Numbered from the stretch's first letter, positions 1 to 7,671 are shown. The stretch is 14,361 nucleotides of DNA from DASQVO01 sp035640715 (GCA_035640715.1 DASQVO010000200.1:1-14361), one strand, 5' to 3'. A program made the numbers and translations. The notes: generated from the sequence alone by a model not told the origin.

Positions 1-816
1 TCCTTCTACACGCTGCACCTTTACGGTGCCTGGGTCTTCGTGGCCGGCTTCGTGGTCCACGTGGGCCTGAAGGCCCCGACGGTGGTCCGGTCACTGCGTG
101 CCCGCGGGCTGCTCAGGGAACTGCGCACCGACACCGCCCACACCCGCCCGGAACCGCCGGACGCCGGGCATCTCGTCAGCCCCGCGCCCGCCGCCCCGAC
201 CATCTCCCGGCGCGGCGCACTGGCCTTCGCCGGAGCCGGGTCACTCCTGCTGCTGGGCCTGTCGGCAGGCCAGTCGCTGGGTGGCCCGCTGCGCCGCACC
301 GCCCTGCTCGCCCCGCACGGCCAGGACCTCGGCAGCGGACCGGACGATTTCCAGATCAACGTGACCGCGGCCGAGGGGGGCATCAGGGCCGCGGAGACCG
401 GCGCGGGCTGGCGGCTCACCGTTGCCCACGCAGGGCCGCCCGGCACGCCCGTCAGCCTGAGCCGGACCGAACTGCTCGCCATGGCCCAGCACACCGCGCA
501 CCTGCCCATCAACTGTGTCGAGGGCTGGTCCAGCGGAAGCCAGGCATGGACCGGGGTCCGGCTGCGCGACCTCGCCCGGCTGGCCGGCGCCGCCCAGCCC
601 ACCAGCGTGCTGGTGCAGTCACTGCAACGCCGCGGCACCTTCCGGGCGGCCGTTCTGTCCGCCGGGCAGATCATGGACCCCGACTCGCTGCTCGCGCTGC
701 GCGTCAACGGCGCCGACCTCACCCCCGACCACGGATATCCCGCCCGGATGATCGTGCCGGCCAGCCCGGGTGTGCACAACACCAAGTGGGTCGCCAGCCT
801 GACCTTCAGGAGCTGA
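1..816 (+). CDS. Membrane-anchored molybdopterin-dependent oxidoreductase (5' end outside window)
   Basis: The frame is open from base 1, so this is the C-terminal 271 residues of a longer protein; an in-frame GTG at 40 is internal. Residues 1-25 look like the last helix of a cytochrome b-type membrane domain, with candidate haem-ligand His in LHLYGAW and VVHVG. A Pro-rich linker follows, then SRRGALAF at residues 69-76 and a hydrophobic segment. Next comes an oxidoreductase molybdopterin-binding domain of the sulfite oxidase/YedY fold: NCVEGWS holds the expected molybdenum-ligand Cys (residue 172, bases 514-516), and DHGYPARMIVP plus HNTKWV are typical C-terminal motifs. By family knowledge, such proteins pass electrons between membrane haem b and an extracytoplasmic molybdenum centre; the substrate is unknown. 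The next gene starts one base after the stop, implying an operon. The molybdoenzyme call is strong; the cytochrome b domain is inferred from a short piece. Confidence 0.87.
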   Translation, partial: SFYTLHLYGAWVFVAGFVVHVGLKAPTVVRSLRARGLLRELRTDTAHTRPEPPDAGHLVSPAPAAPTISRRGALAFAGAGSLLLLGLSAGQSLGGPLRRTALLAPHGQDLGSGPDDFQINVTAAEGGIRAAETGAGWRLTVAHAGPPGTPVSLSRTELLAMAQHTAHLPINCVEGWSSGSQAWTGVRLRDLARLAGAAQPTSVLVQSLQRRGTFRAAVLSAGQIMDPDSLLALRVNGADLTPDHGYPARMIVPASPGVHNTKWVASLTFRS

Positions 817-817
817 C

Positions 818-1459
818 ATGAGCCGCCTGCTGCGCTGGTACGGCGCCAATCCCCTCCACCTGCTCGCCCTGCTCGCCTGCTTCGCCCTCGCCGGCTACGC
901 CGCCGTCCAATTTGTAGGGTCCCGCCCGCTGGCCGTCGCCGTCTGGTTCCTCGGCGCGGTCATCGGCCACGACCTGCTGCTGATGCCGCTGTACGCGCTC
1001 GCCGACCGGTCTGTCATGACCGCGATCCGGCACCGTACCCCGGCCCTGCCCGCGACTGGCTGGATCAACTACCTGCGGGTGCCGGCCGCGCTGTCCGGCC
1101 TGCTCCTGCTCGTCTGGTCCCCGCTGATCTTCCGGCTGTCTGCCGCCTACCAAGCGTCGACCACCCTGTCCCCAAACCCGTACGTCTGGCACTGGCTCGC
1201 GGTGACAGGCGCGCTGTTCCTCCTGTCCGCAGGCGCGTTCGCGCTGCGGCTGCGCGGCAGGCCGCGGCCCGCCGCGCCGCCCGGAGAACCTTCCCAGGAA
1301 CGCGCACGAGCGGCGGCTGCCACGGGCTGTGATGCGAACGCATCCTCCCAGCCTGGGCAGGAGCGGACCGCTGCGCAAGATCCTTGCCTGCCCCGCCCGG
1401 ACCAGGACCGGCCTGGCACGGGGCAGGACGACGGCGAATCCGGGCGATCGACGCGGTAA
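818..1459 (+). CDS. Four-helix membrane protein downstream of the molybdoenzyme, function unknown
   Basis: A 213-residue protein. The ATG at 818 follows the upstream stop by one base and has AGGAG at 808-812, so translation is probably coupled. Four hydrophobic segments are visible at about residues 12-33, 38-62, 85-106 and 123-144. A conserved-looking IGHDLLLMPLYALAD stretch lies in the second helix, and an INYLRVPAALSGL stretch leads into the third. The last 65 residues are hydrophilic, rich in Ala, Arg, Pro, Gln and Asp, probably disordered and cytoplasmic. It resembles a family of uncharacterised actinobacterial membrane proteins that I recall but cannot name. His51-Asp52 within a membrane helix could bind a cofactor or carry protons, which is speculation. 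Its position suggests a membrane partner or assembly factor of the molybdoenzyme. The gene end converges on the next operon, with only 55 bases between them. Confidence 0.75.
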   Translation: MSRLLRWYGANPLHLLALLACFALAGYAAVQFVGSRPLAVAVWFLGAVIGHDLLLMPLYALADRSVMTAIRHRTPALPATGWINYLRVPAALSGLLLLVWSPLIFRLSAAYQASTTLSPNPYVWHWLAVTGALFLLSAGAFALRLRGRPRPAAPPGEPSQERARAAAATGCDANASSQPGQERTAAQDPCLPRPDQDRPGTGQDDGESGRSTR

Positions 1460-1514
1460 TGCTGGCGCTAGTGGCCGCCGCTAATGAATGAGGTAGGCGG
1501 GCTCGCCCGGCCGG

Positions 1515-2351
1515 TCAGCGGGGCAGCACGCCCGCCAGCGCGGTGAAGCCGGCCACCGGGTCGTCGCCCTGGGCGGTGATTAGGTTGACGGAGACATGGT
1601 CGGCGCCCGCCTCCAGGTGCGCCGTCAGCCCGGCCGTGACGGCGGCGGTGTCCCCGTGGATGGCCAGGGCGTCGATCAGCCGGTCGCTCCCGCCGTCGGC
1701 CAGGTCGCCGTCGCCGAAACCCAGAGTTCGCAGGTTGTTGGTGTAATTCACCAGGCCGAGGTACGGCTTCTCCACCGCAGGCCGGGCGATGGCCCGGGCG
1801 CGGGCCGGGTCGGTCTCGAGCACCACCTTCTGCTCCGGGGCCAGCAGCGGCCCGGGCCCGAGGATGTCCCGTGCGCGCCGGGTGTGCTCCGGCGTCACCA
1901 GGTACGGGTGCGCCCCGGCGGAGCGCTCAGCGGACAGCTTCAGCACCCTCGGCCCCAGCGCGGCCAGCACCCTGCGCTGCACCGGCACCCCGGCCGCGTC
2001 CAGCTCGTCGAGGTAGTCCACCAGCGCCGCGTACGGCTTGGTGTACCGGGCCCCGGTCGCCTCCGGATGGCCGACGCCGATGCCGAGCAGGAACCGGCCG
2101 GGATGGCGCTCCTCGATGCGGTGATAGGAGGCCGCGACCTCCCGCGGCCCGTCCTTCCAGATGTTCACGATGCCGGTGGCCACCGGGATCGTGGACGTCG
2201 CGTCGAGCAGCTCCTCGATCTCGCGGAGATCGCCATCCGGGGAGCCGCCGACCCAGATCGCGCCGTAACCCAGCTCCTCCAGGGTCGCCGCCAGCTCCGG
2301 TGACAGCGCGGTGTTCCGCCGGAACACGCCAAACCTGCCCAATTCCACCAT
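1515..2351 (-). CDS. LLM-class (luciferase-like) flavin oxidoreductase, probably F420-dependent
   Basis: A 278-residue protein from the ATG at 2351, which has AGGGTGAG about 5-12 bases upstream. A GTG at 2369 would add six residues (MGRVRH) that do not fit the family; LLM proteins usually begin close to the first beta strand, here VELGRFGVF. Visible family features are LEELGYGAIWVGGSP, TSTIPVATGIVNIW, PGRFLLGIGVGHPE and a C-terminal DHVSVNLI strand, consistent with the (beta/alpha)8 bacterial luciferase-like fold. It most resembles the F420-dependent subgroup common in mycobacteria and other actinomycetes. These soluble enzymes use reduced F420 or FMN for hydride transfer; the substrate cannot be read from sequence. 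It lies 79 bases downstream of the aldo/keto reductase on the same strand, so an operon is likely. Cofactor assignment rests on family resemblance. Confidence 0.88.
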   Translation of the reverse strand: MVELGRFGVFRRNTALSPELAATLEELGYGAIWVGGSPDGDLREIEELLDATSTIPVATGIVNIWKDGPREVAASYHRIEERHPGRFLLGIGVGHPEATGARYTKPYAALVDYLDELDAAGVPVQRRVLAALGPRVLKLSAERSAGAHPYLVTPEHTRRARDILGPGPLLAPEQKVVLETDPARARAIARPAVEKPYLGLVNYTNNLRTLGFGDGDLADGGSDRLIDALAIHGDTAAVTAGLTAHLEAGADHVSVNLITAQGDDPVAGFTALAGVLPR

Positions 2352-2410
2352 GTGTCTCACCCTACCCACAGGCCAATCCGGTGTGCGGGCCAGGCCCGGC
2401 CACTCCGCCG

Positions 2411-2443
2411 TCAGGAGGTGATCAGGGCCATCAGGAGGTGATC
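2411..2443. repeat. 20-bp-period imperfect tandem repeat spanning the aldo/keto reductase stop codon
   Basis: TCAGGAGGTGATC occurs exactly at 2411-2423 and again at 2431-2443. With flanks, the 20-bp units match at about 17 of 20 positions. The right copy contains the stop codon and last codons (Ile-Thr-Ser-stop) of the aldo/keto reductase; the left copy lies just after the stop in the gap before the LLM gene. On the minus (mRNA) strand each copy reads GATCACCTCCT, identical to the anti-Shine-Dalgarno end of bacterial 16S rRNA. Confidence 0.85.
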
Positions 2444-3366
2444 TGGTCCAGCGTGGCGAGGTCGGACCCGGAGGGATGCCAGTTGCCGGCCGCGACGTTC
2501 CTGGCCACCTGCTCGCGTGAGGTGGCGCCCGCGATGACGCTGGCGACCGCCGGCTGCGCGGCCAAGCCGCCTATCGCCACGTCGAGCAGGCTGATACCCC
2601 GTTCGGCAGCGAAGCCTTCCAGCTTCTCGATGACGTCGAACGTGGCGTCGGTGAGCACGGATTCGCGGCCCCAGGCCTGGATGCGGCTCCCCTGGGGGGC
2701 CGGCTCGCCCCGCCGGTACTTGCCGGTAAGCAGGCCGCTGGCCAGCGGGAAATACGGCAGCAGGCCGATGCCGTAATGCTCCAGCGCCGGGACCAGGTCA
2801 GCCTCGATGCCACGCTCCAGCCAGCTGTACTCGTTCTGCGCGCTCACGAACCGCTCGTAGCCGCGGGTCCGCGACGTCCACTCCGCCTCGGCGACCTGCC
2901 ACCCGGTGAAGTTGGAGCTGCCGATATAGCGGACCTTGCCCTCGTGCATCAGGTCGTCGAGTGCCGAGAGGGTCTCCTCCACGGGAGTGGCCGGGTCCGG
3001 CCGGTGCATCTGGTAGAGGTCGATCCAGTCCGTGCGCAGCCTGCGCAGTGACGATTCCACGGCGCGGCGGATGTACCGGCGCGATCCGCGCGCGCCCCAG
3101 TCCTCGCCGTTGTCGATGCCGCGGGCGCGCGTATCGCTGCCGAATTTGGTGGCGATCACGATGTCGTCGCGCTTGCCTTTCAGCAGCTCACCGAGCCGCT
3201 CCTCGGAAGTGCCGTAGGAGTCCGCGGTGTCGAACAGGGTGATGCCCTCGTCCAGGGCCGCGTGCACGACCTCGCGGCTGCCGTCCATGTCGAGCTTCAT
3301 GCCGAGGTTGTTGGTGCCCAGCCCGACGACGGAGACCACCAGGCCAGAATTTCCCAGTCTGCGCAT
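2431..3366 (-). CDS. Aldo/keto reductase
   Basis: A soluble (beta/alpha)8 NADPH-dependent carbonyl reductase, about 311 residues. I place the start at the ATG at 3366, giving MRRLGNSGLVVSVVGLG, the usual beginning of this family; an in-frame ATG at 3381 would add five residues (MDVVD) and is also possible. With the longer numbering, the catalytic tetrad is intact: Asp51 and Tyr56 in FDTADSYG, Lys79 in IATKFG, and His126 in LYQMHRPD. YIGSSNFTGW and the C-terminal VASVIAGATSREQV match the NADPH-binding region of the AKR family that includes YhdN- and Tas-like proteins and potassium-channel beta-subunit homologues. The physiological substrate cannot be told. It is first in a probable two-gene operon with the LLM oxidoreductase. 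The upstream gap to the ABC transporter operon is 133-148 bases, enough for its own promoter. Confidence 0.92.
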   Translation of the reverse strand: MRRLGNSGLVVSVVGLGTNNLGMKLDMDGSREVVHAALDEGITLFDTADSYGTSEERLGELLKGKRDDIVIATKFGSDTRARGIDNGEDWGARGSRRYIRRAVESSLRRLRTDWIDLYQMHRPDPATPVEETLSALDDLMHEGKVRYIGSSNFTGWQVAEAEWTSRTRGYERFVSAQNEYSWLERGIEADLVPALEHYGIGLLPYFPLASGLLTGKYRRGEPAPQGSRIQAWGRESVLTDATFDVIEKLEGFAAERGISLLDVAIGGLAAQPAVASVIAGATSREQVARNVAAGNWHPSGSDLATLDQITS

Positions 3367-3421
3367 GTCCACCACATCCACCCTACTGGCGGCCTCTGCC
3401 GCTCCCGCAGCGGGTGGGCCA

Positions 3422-3447
3422 CGGCCGGTGATCGCACGGCCCGGCCG
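3422..3447. terminator. Possible terminator hairpin after the ABC transporter operon
   Basis: CGGCCGG at 3422-3428 and CCGGCCG at 3441-3447 form a 7-bp perfect inverted repeat with a 12-base loop, in the gap after the ABC ATPase stop codon. There is no T-tract. In a genome this GC-rich such repeats arise easily by chance, so this is only a candidate. A second, weaker stem (CCCGG/CCGGG, 3502-3514) abuts the stop codon itself. Confidence 0.25.
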
Positions 3448-3514
3448 CCGTTGCGCGCCGGGGCCCCGGCCACCTTCTGGCCCACGGGGCTCTGGCTAGT
3501 CCCCGGTGCCCGGG

Positions 3515-4723
3515 TCAGCGGGCCGTGGCGGGGGAGGACGCTGTGACGCCCGGCTGCGGTGCGGGCTCCCCGCCGGTCCCGCCGGTCCCCCCGGGCCCAG
3601 CCGCCCCGGCCGCGGCCGGTCCCTGCTCGGCGGCGGCCCCGGGGAACACGTGGCAGCCCTCGGGCTCGAGCCGCAGGCCCACCGTCTCGCCCCGGCTGGC
3701 GCGTGCGCTGGCGAAGACACCGGTGAGACGGCCATAGCCCGGCAGGTCGATGGCATGCTCGTAGCCCCGGCCGCGGAACGCGACGTCGGCGACGGTGCCG
3801 GCCAGGTGGTGCTCTCCGGTGTCTGTGCTAACCAGCCTGACCCCGGTGGGGCGCACCATCAGCAGGCCGGTGCCGTCGCCGGGCAGCTCGCGCGGGCGGC
3901 GGGCACGGAACGGCCGGACAGCGGGGGGCCCGGCCGGCTCGACCTCGATGGTTCCGTCATCCGCCGTGCCGCGTATCCGCACCGTGAACTCACCGGACAG
4001 CCCGGTGAACCGGGCGACGAACGGGCTGGCCGGCTGGGTGTAGATCTCCTCGGGGGTCCCGGCCTGGACCAGGTTGCCCCGTTCGAGCACGCCGACCTGG
4101 TCAGCCAGCGCGAACGCCTCGGCCTGGTCGTGGGTGATGTACATCGTCGTGGCACCCGCCTCGCGGACCAGCGAGGAGATCTCGACGCGCATCCGTTCCC
4201 TGAGGTCCGCGTCGAGATTCGACAGCGGCTCGTCGCAGAGGATGAGCCCGGTGTCGGCCACCAGGGCCCGGGCGAGGGCGACCCGCTGCTGCTCGCCGCC
4301 GGACAGCTCGTTCGGGTACCGGTCCGCCAGCGGCCCCAGGCCCACCCGGTCCAGCATGGCGACGGCCCGCTCGCGGCACTCGGCGCGGCTCAGCTTGCGG
4401 CGCCGCAGCGCGAACGCGACGTTGTCCCGGACGGTCAGGTGCGGCCAGAGGGCGTAATCCTGGAACACCATGGACAGGTCGCGGCGGTCCGGCGGCACGT
4501 GCGCCCGTCCGTCGGCGACGGGCGTGTCGCCGAGCAGGATGCGGCCGGAGGTGATCCGCTCGATGCCGGCCACGCTGCGCAGCAGCGTCGTCTTGCCGGA
4601 GCCGGAGGGGCCGAGCAGGACCAGGAAGGTGCCGGCCTCGACGCTGAGGCTCACGTCACGCAGCGCCTCGTTGCCGCCCGGGTAGACCTTGCTGAGGTGC
4701 TCGATGGTGATGCGTTCAGCCAC
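3515..4723 (-). CDS. ABC importer ATP-binding protein, FbpC/PotA-like (iron(III)-type)
   Basis: A 402-residue cytoplasmic ATPase. It starts at GTG 4723, with GGAGG about eight bases upstream, and overlaps the end of the permease gene by 8 bases, which indicates translational coupling. All nucleotide-binding motifs are present: Walker A GPSGSGKT at residues 38-45, Q-loop Gln88 in VFQDYALWPH, signature LSGGEQQR from 140, Walker B LILCDEP at 160-166, SNLD D-loop and H-loop His198 in YITHDQ. The region from about residue 240 is a TOBE-like regulatory domain. The last 40 residues are a low-complexity Gly/Ala/Pro/Thr tail, unusual for the family and possibly disordered. By family knowledge it powers import through the adjacent fused permease; similarity is highest to iron(III), spermidine/putrescine and thiamine-type importers, so the substrate is not fixed by this subunit. 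Confidence 0.93.
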   Translation of the reverse strand: MAERITIEHLSKVYPGGNEALRDVSLSVEAGTFLVLLGPSGSGKTTLLRSVAGIERITSGRILLGDTPVADGRAHVPPDRRDLSMVFQDYALWPHLTVRDNVAFALRRRKLSRAECRERAVAMLDRVGLGPLADRYPNELSGGEQQRVALARALVADTGLILCDEPLSNLDADLRERMRVEISSLVREAGATTMYITHDQAEAFALADQVGVLERGNLVQAGTPEEIYTQPASPFVARFTGLSGEFTVRIRGTADDGTIEVEPAGPPAVRPFRARRPRELPGDGTGLLMVRPTGVRLVSTDTGEHHLAGTVADVAFRGRGYEHAIDLPGYGRLTGVFASARASRGETVGLRLEPEGCHVFPGAAAEQGPAAAGAAGPGGTGGTGGEPAPQPGVTASSPATAR

Positions 4724-6509
4724 GGCTTGCTCCTCCGATCCGGCGCCAGCCGGCCGGCGCGGCCAGCCGGTAGCCGCCGAGCACGATCGCCACCGCGGCC
4801 AGCGCGATCCCGACCGCCAGGACTGACTGTGCCATGCCGATGCCGAAGTGGTAATTGCTCAGGTTGTTCTCGATGCCCACCGACGCCGGCGGCGAGTTCG
4901 GCGCGTAGAGCAGCTGGGACAGCGGCAGCTCGAGGAAGACGCCGCAGAAGGTCAGCAGCCAGGCCATGACGATCGGCCGCGACACGACCGGGAGCACGCC
5001 GCGGGCCCAGGCCGTCAGCTCGCCCGCGCCGTGTGCCCGGGCCGCGTCCTTGAGCGACGGCTGCAGCTGAGAGACCGCGCCCACCATGACCCGGGCGTTC
5101 GTCGGCAGGCTGGACGCCGTGTAGGCGATGATCAGCAGGGTGACGGTCTGGTACAGGTTGATCCCCAGCCGGGACATGAATGGCAGGTTGTAGGCGAAGA
5201 TGTAGCCGGCCCCGAAGACCACGCTGGGCAGCGCGACCGCGGCCAGCAGCATGAAGTCGAGCGCGCGGGTCGCCTTCGTCTGCCGCCGGGACAGCAGCCG
5301 CGCGGCGATGAACCCGCCGATCACGGTGATCGTCGAGGTGATCACGGCATAGATGAGCGACCGTTCAAGCGGCCCGATCAGGCCGCCCTGCTGGAACAGC
5401 GCCCGGTAGTTCACCAGGGTGAGGCTGAACGAGCCGCCGTAGTCGCCCAGCAGCGAGCCGCTCACTGCGCCGAAACCAGGAACGCCGAGGGCCACCACGA
5501 AGAACAGCCCCACGGCCGTGACCGCCGCGATCACGCCCTTGCGGCTCAGGTGACGGCGGGCGATCTGCCGGGACCTGGCGGACAGCACCGCGTAGGACCG
5601 GCCGCGGAGCGCGCGGGCCTGGATGGCCAGCGGGATGGCGACGGCCGCGACGAGCAGCCAGCTCATGCCGGCGGCCAGCGGGAAGTTGGGCGGGAAGTTG
5701 CCGATGTCCGCGTAGAGCTGGTAGGTGGCGAGGGTGAAGTTCGAGTTGTAGGCCAGGGTGGCGGCCACGCCGAAGTCGCTGACCGACTCGGCGAAGCCGA
5801 TGGCCAGAGCCGACCAGATGGCCGGGGCGAGGATCGGCACCACGAGCCGCAGGGCGGCGAACCGTCCGGCCCCGTGCACCCGGGCGGCGTCCTCGAACTC
5901 CTGGCCCAGCCCGGCCAGCCCGGCCGTGATGGCCAGGAAGGTGAACGGCACTGAGCGCAGGCCGAGGAGCAGGACGACGCCGAACGGCCCCATGATCGCG
6001 TGGGTGACCCAGGGCAGGTTGAGCCCGAGCCGGTACATCACGCCGTCCTGCTGGACTAGGCGCTCCCAGCCGAGGGCCGGCAGCCAGGATGGGAGCAGGA
6101 GGACCAGCCACATCGCTGGCGCGACCAGCCGGCGGCCGGGCAGGGTGGTGCGGGCGGCCAGCCACGCCACCGGAAAGCCGATCGCCAGGCCCAGCGCCGC
6201 CGCGGCGCTGCTCACCCAGAGCGAGTTGACCACGGCGACCGCCGTGGCCCCGGTGAACGTCTGGCGCAGATAGCTCAGTGTGAACCACTGCGTCCCCTCG
6301 GTGAACAGCTTGGGCGATACCGCGAGGATGAGGAAGCACACGCACGGGGCGAGGATGAACAGCCCGATGGCCAGCCAGAACAGCGGCATGCCCAGACGGC
6401 CGATGACCGGCAGCCCGCGCGTGGCGGCCTGCCGGCCTTGTGGTCCCCGTCCCGCCGCGGGCGGGACGGGGACCACTTCGGACGTGAGTCCGGCGTTCGG
6501 CATCACCAT
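4716..6509 (-). CDS. Fused double-domain ABC importer permease, FbpB-like
   Basis: A 597-residue inner-membrane protein with two binding-protein-dependent transport domains in tandem and about twelve hydrophobic segments. Each half carries an EAA loop that docks the ATPase: EFEDAARVHGAGRFAALR at about residues 204-221 and SLKDAARAHGAGELTAWAR at about 485-503. Such fusions are typical of iron(III) (FbpB/SfuB) and related transporters. The first ATG is at 6509, 49 bases after the lipoprotein stop, but has no clear ribosome binding site. The first 40 residues are hydrophilic and Pro/Gly-rich and are encoded over a 17-bp perfect DNA inverted repeat (6440-6476). Met41 (ATG at 6389), directly before MPLFWLAIGLFIL, is therefore a serious alternative start. 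The gene is second in the lipoprotein-permease-ATPase operon and overlaps the ATPase start by 8 bases. Confidence 0.92.
   Translation of the reverse strand: MVMPNAGLTSEVVPVPPAAGRGPQGRQAATRGLPVIGRLGMPLFWLAIGLFILAPCVCFLILAVSPKLFTEGTQWFTLSYLRQTFTGATAVAVVNSLWVSSAAAALGLAIGFPVAWLAARTTLPGRRLVAPAMWLVLLLPSWLPALGWERLVQQDGVMYRLGLNLPWVTHAIMGPFGVVLLLGLRSVPFTFLAITAGLAGLGQEFEDAARVHGAGRFAALRLVVPILAPAIWSALAIGFAESVSDFGVAATLAYNSNFTLATYQLYADIGNFPPNFPLAAGMSWLLVAAVAIPLAIQARALRGRSYAVLSARSRQIARRHLSRKGVIAAVTAVGLFFVVALGVPGFGAVSGSLLGDYGGSFSLTLVNYRALFQQGGLIGPLERSLIYAVITSTITVIGGFIAARLLSRRQTKATRALDFMLLAAVALPSVVFGAGYIFAYNLPFMSRLGINLYQTVTLLIIAYTASSLPTNARVMVGAVSQLQPSLKDAARAHGAGELTAWARGVLPVVSRPIVMAWLLTFCGVFLELPLSQLLYAPNSPPASVGIENNLSNYHFGIGMAQSVLAVGIALAAVAIVLGGYRLAAPAGWRRIGGASRG
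6440..6476. repeat. 17-bp perfect inverted repeat (hairpin) near the permease start
   Basis: Bases 6440-6456 pair perfectly with 6460-6476, leaving a three-base loop (6457-6459). The arms run from GTGGTCCCCG to CGGGGACCAC. In the minus-strand mRNA this gives an exceptionally stable hairpin beginning 34 bases after the annotated permease ATG. No T-tract follows, so it is not a classical intrinsic terminator. It may be an mRNA-stabilising or attenuating element between the binding-protein and permease cistrons, especially if translation really starts at 6389. Confidence 0.8.
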
Positions 6510-6558
6510 GCGTTACTGCCGTCATGGACGAGGCCGCCGAGACCCAGGGAGAGCGCGG

Positions 6559-7635
6559 TCATCGGACGATGTTGCCGTCGAACCAGGTGTTGATGGTGCC
6601 CTCCTGCGGGCCCCAGGTGTACGGGTTGATGGTCTGGGTCTTGACGCCGGACAGCGTGGGCAGCGACGACAGTGGCGTCACGCCCTGGACCACCGGGTAG
6701 TAGAGCGAGTCACCGGTCGGGTCACCGGTCTGCATGATCTTCTGGCCCGCCGGGGACAGCACGAACTGGATGAACTGCTTGGCCTCCGCCTGCTCGGCGG
6801 CTGGTGCCTTGGCGTCGATACCGATCGCGCTCGGCAGCAGCGTGACGGGCGGCAGGTACTTCACGGCCAGGTTCTTCCCGCCCAGCACGGCGCCGATTCC
6901 GGCCGAGCTCTGTACCAGGGCGAGCTTTATCTGGCCACTGGCGAGCGCCTGCAGAGTGTCGCCGTTGGTCGGGTGCACGACCAGGCCGTTGGCCTTGAGC
7001 TGGGTGAAGTACTTCTCGCCCGCGCTGACGCCGCCGAGGTAGTTCATCATGCCGGCAATGAACGGGTAGGTCGGGCCCGACTGCGACGGGTCGTTCATGC
7101 CGACCGCGCCCTTCCACTGCGGCTGGGTCAGCTGCTGCCAGGAGGTGGGCGGGCTGGTGACCTTGGTCTTGTCGTAGACGACGGCGGCCATGAGCGTGAC
7201 ACCGGTCGGCGTGTAGCTCTTGTCGGCCGGCAGCGACTGGGTGCCGAGGCTGTCCCAGTTCACGCTCGGCTCGTAGCCCTTGAGCAGCAGGCCCTGCGTG
7301 TCGAGGCCGGCGAAGGCGGTGGCGCCGTCGACCCACAGCAGGCCCCAGTTGGGGTTGTTCTTCGAGGCCTCGATCTGGGTGAGCAGCGGGCCGGTCGAGT
7401 TGTCGTCCAGCTTGACCGGGATCCCGGTGGCCTTCTGGAACGCGGTGACCATCGCTTTGTCGTAACCCTGGGCCGAGTAGACGGTGAGCGTAACCTTGGC
7501 CGAGGACGAGGCGCCCGAGGAGGCAGAGGAAGACGTCGTGTTCGACGCGGAAGAACACCCGGCGATAGCCAGCGCACCGATGCTGGCCAGCCCGACAATC
7601 AGGCGCATTCTGCTGCGCCGTGGCATGCGAATCAT
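6559..7635 (-). CDS. ABC importer substrate-binding lipoprotein, iron(III)-type (FbpA-like)
   Basis: About 358 residues from the ATG at 7635. The frame stays open to a GTG at 7707, but those extra residues disrupt a normal signal peptide and cover a palindrome; ATG 7626 is also possible. The N-terminus has a basic MPRRSRMR region, a hydrophobic core and the lipobox IAGC, with Cys27 as the lipidation site, followed by a Ser-rich linker. The mature part has the periplasmic-binding fold: VTLTVYSAQGYDKAMVTAFQ at the start, PPTSWQQLTQPQWKGAVGM in the middle, and SLYYPVVQGV near the C-terminus. This architecture matches class II iron(III)-binding proteins, and the Tyr pair is compatible with metal coordination, but aminoethylphosphonate- and thiamine-binding relatives look similar, so iron is an inference. 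It is the first gene of the three-gene importer operon, with operator-like repeats upstream. Confidence 0.88.
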   Translation of the reverse strand: MIRMPRRSRMRLIVGLASIGALAIAGCSSASNTTSSSASSGASSSAKVTLTVYSAQGYDKAMVTAFQKATGIPVKLDDNSTGPLLTQIEASKNNPNWGLLWVDGATAFAGLDTQGLLLKGYEPSVNWDSLGTQSLPADKSYTPTGVTLMAAVVYDKTKVTSPPTSWQQLTQPQWKGAVGMNDPSQSGPTYPFIAGMMNYLGGVSAGEKYFTQLKANGLVVHPTNGDTLQALASGQIKLALVQSSAGIGAVLGGKNLAVKYLPPVTLLPSAIGIDAKAPAAEQAEAKQFIQFVLSPAGQKIMQTGDPTGDSLYYPVVQGVTPLSSLPTLSGVKTQTINPYTWGPQEGTINTWFDGNIVR

Positions 7636-7671
7636 GGCCAGGAGCTTGCAGAGGCAAGCCGTCGAGGCGGT

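Noticed and set aside
1460..1514. Terminator between the convergent membrane protein and LLM genes
   Set aside because: The only stem visible (CGGGC/GCCCG) has five pairs and a two-base loop, too small to support.
3457..3470. 14-bp perfect palindrome of G and C (GCCGGGGCCCCGGC)
   Set aside because: It has no loop, so it makes a poor RNA hairpin, and such GC-only palindromes are expected by chance at this composition.
3506..4969. 487-residue open frame on the plus strand
   Set aside because: It is antisense to the ABC ATPase, which has every expected motif. The plus-strand translation is low-complexity Gly/Arg/Pro/Ala, as usual for shadows in GC-rich DNA.
4848..5954. 368-residue open frame on the plus strand
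   Set aside because: It is antisense to the permease, rich in Arg, Gly, Gln and His, with no recognisable fold or start signal.
5365..6525. 386-residue minus-strand frame starting just upstream of the permease
   Set aside because: It is an alternate frame of the permease; the Arg/Pro/Gly/His-rich product lacks membrane helices, while the other frame has two intact EAA loops.
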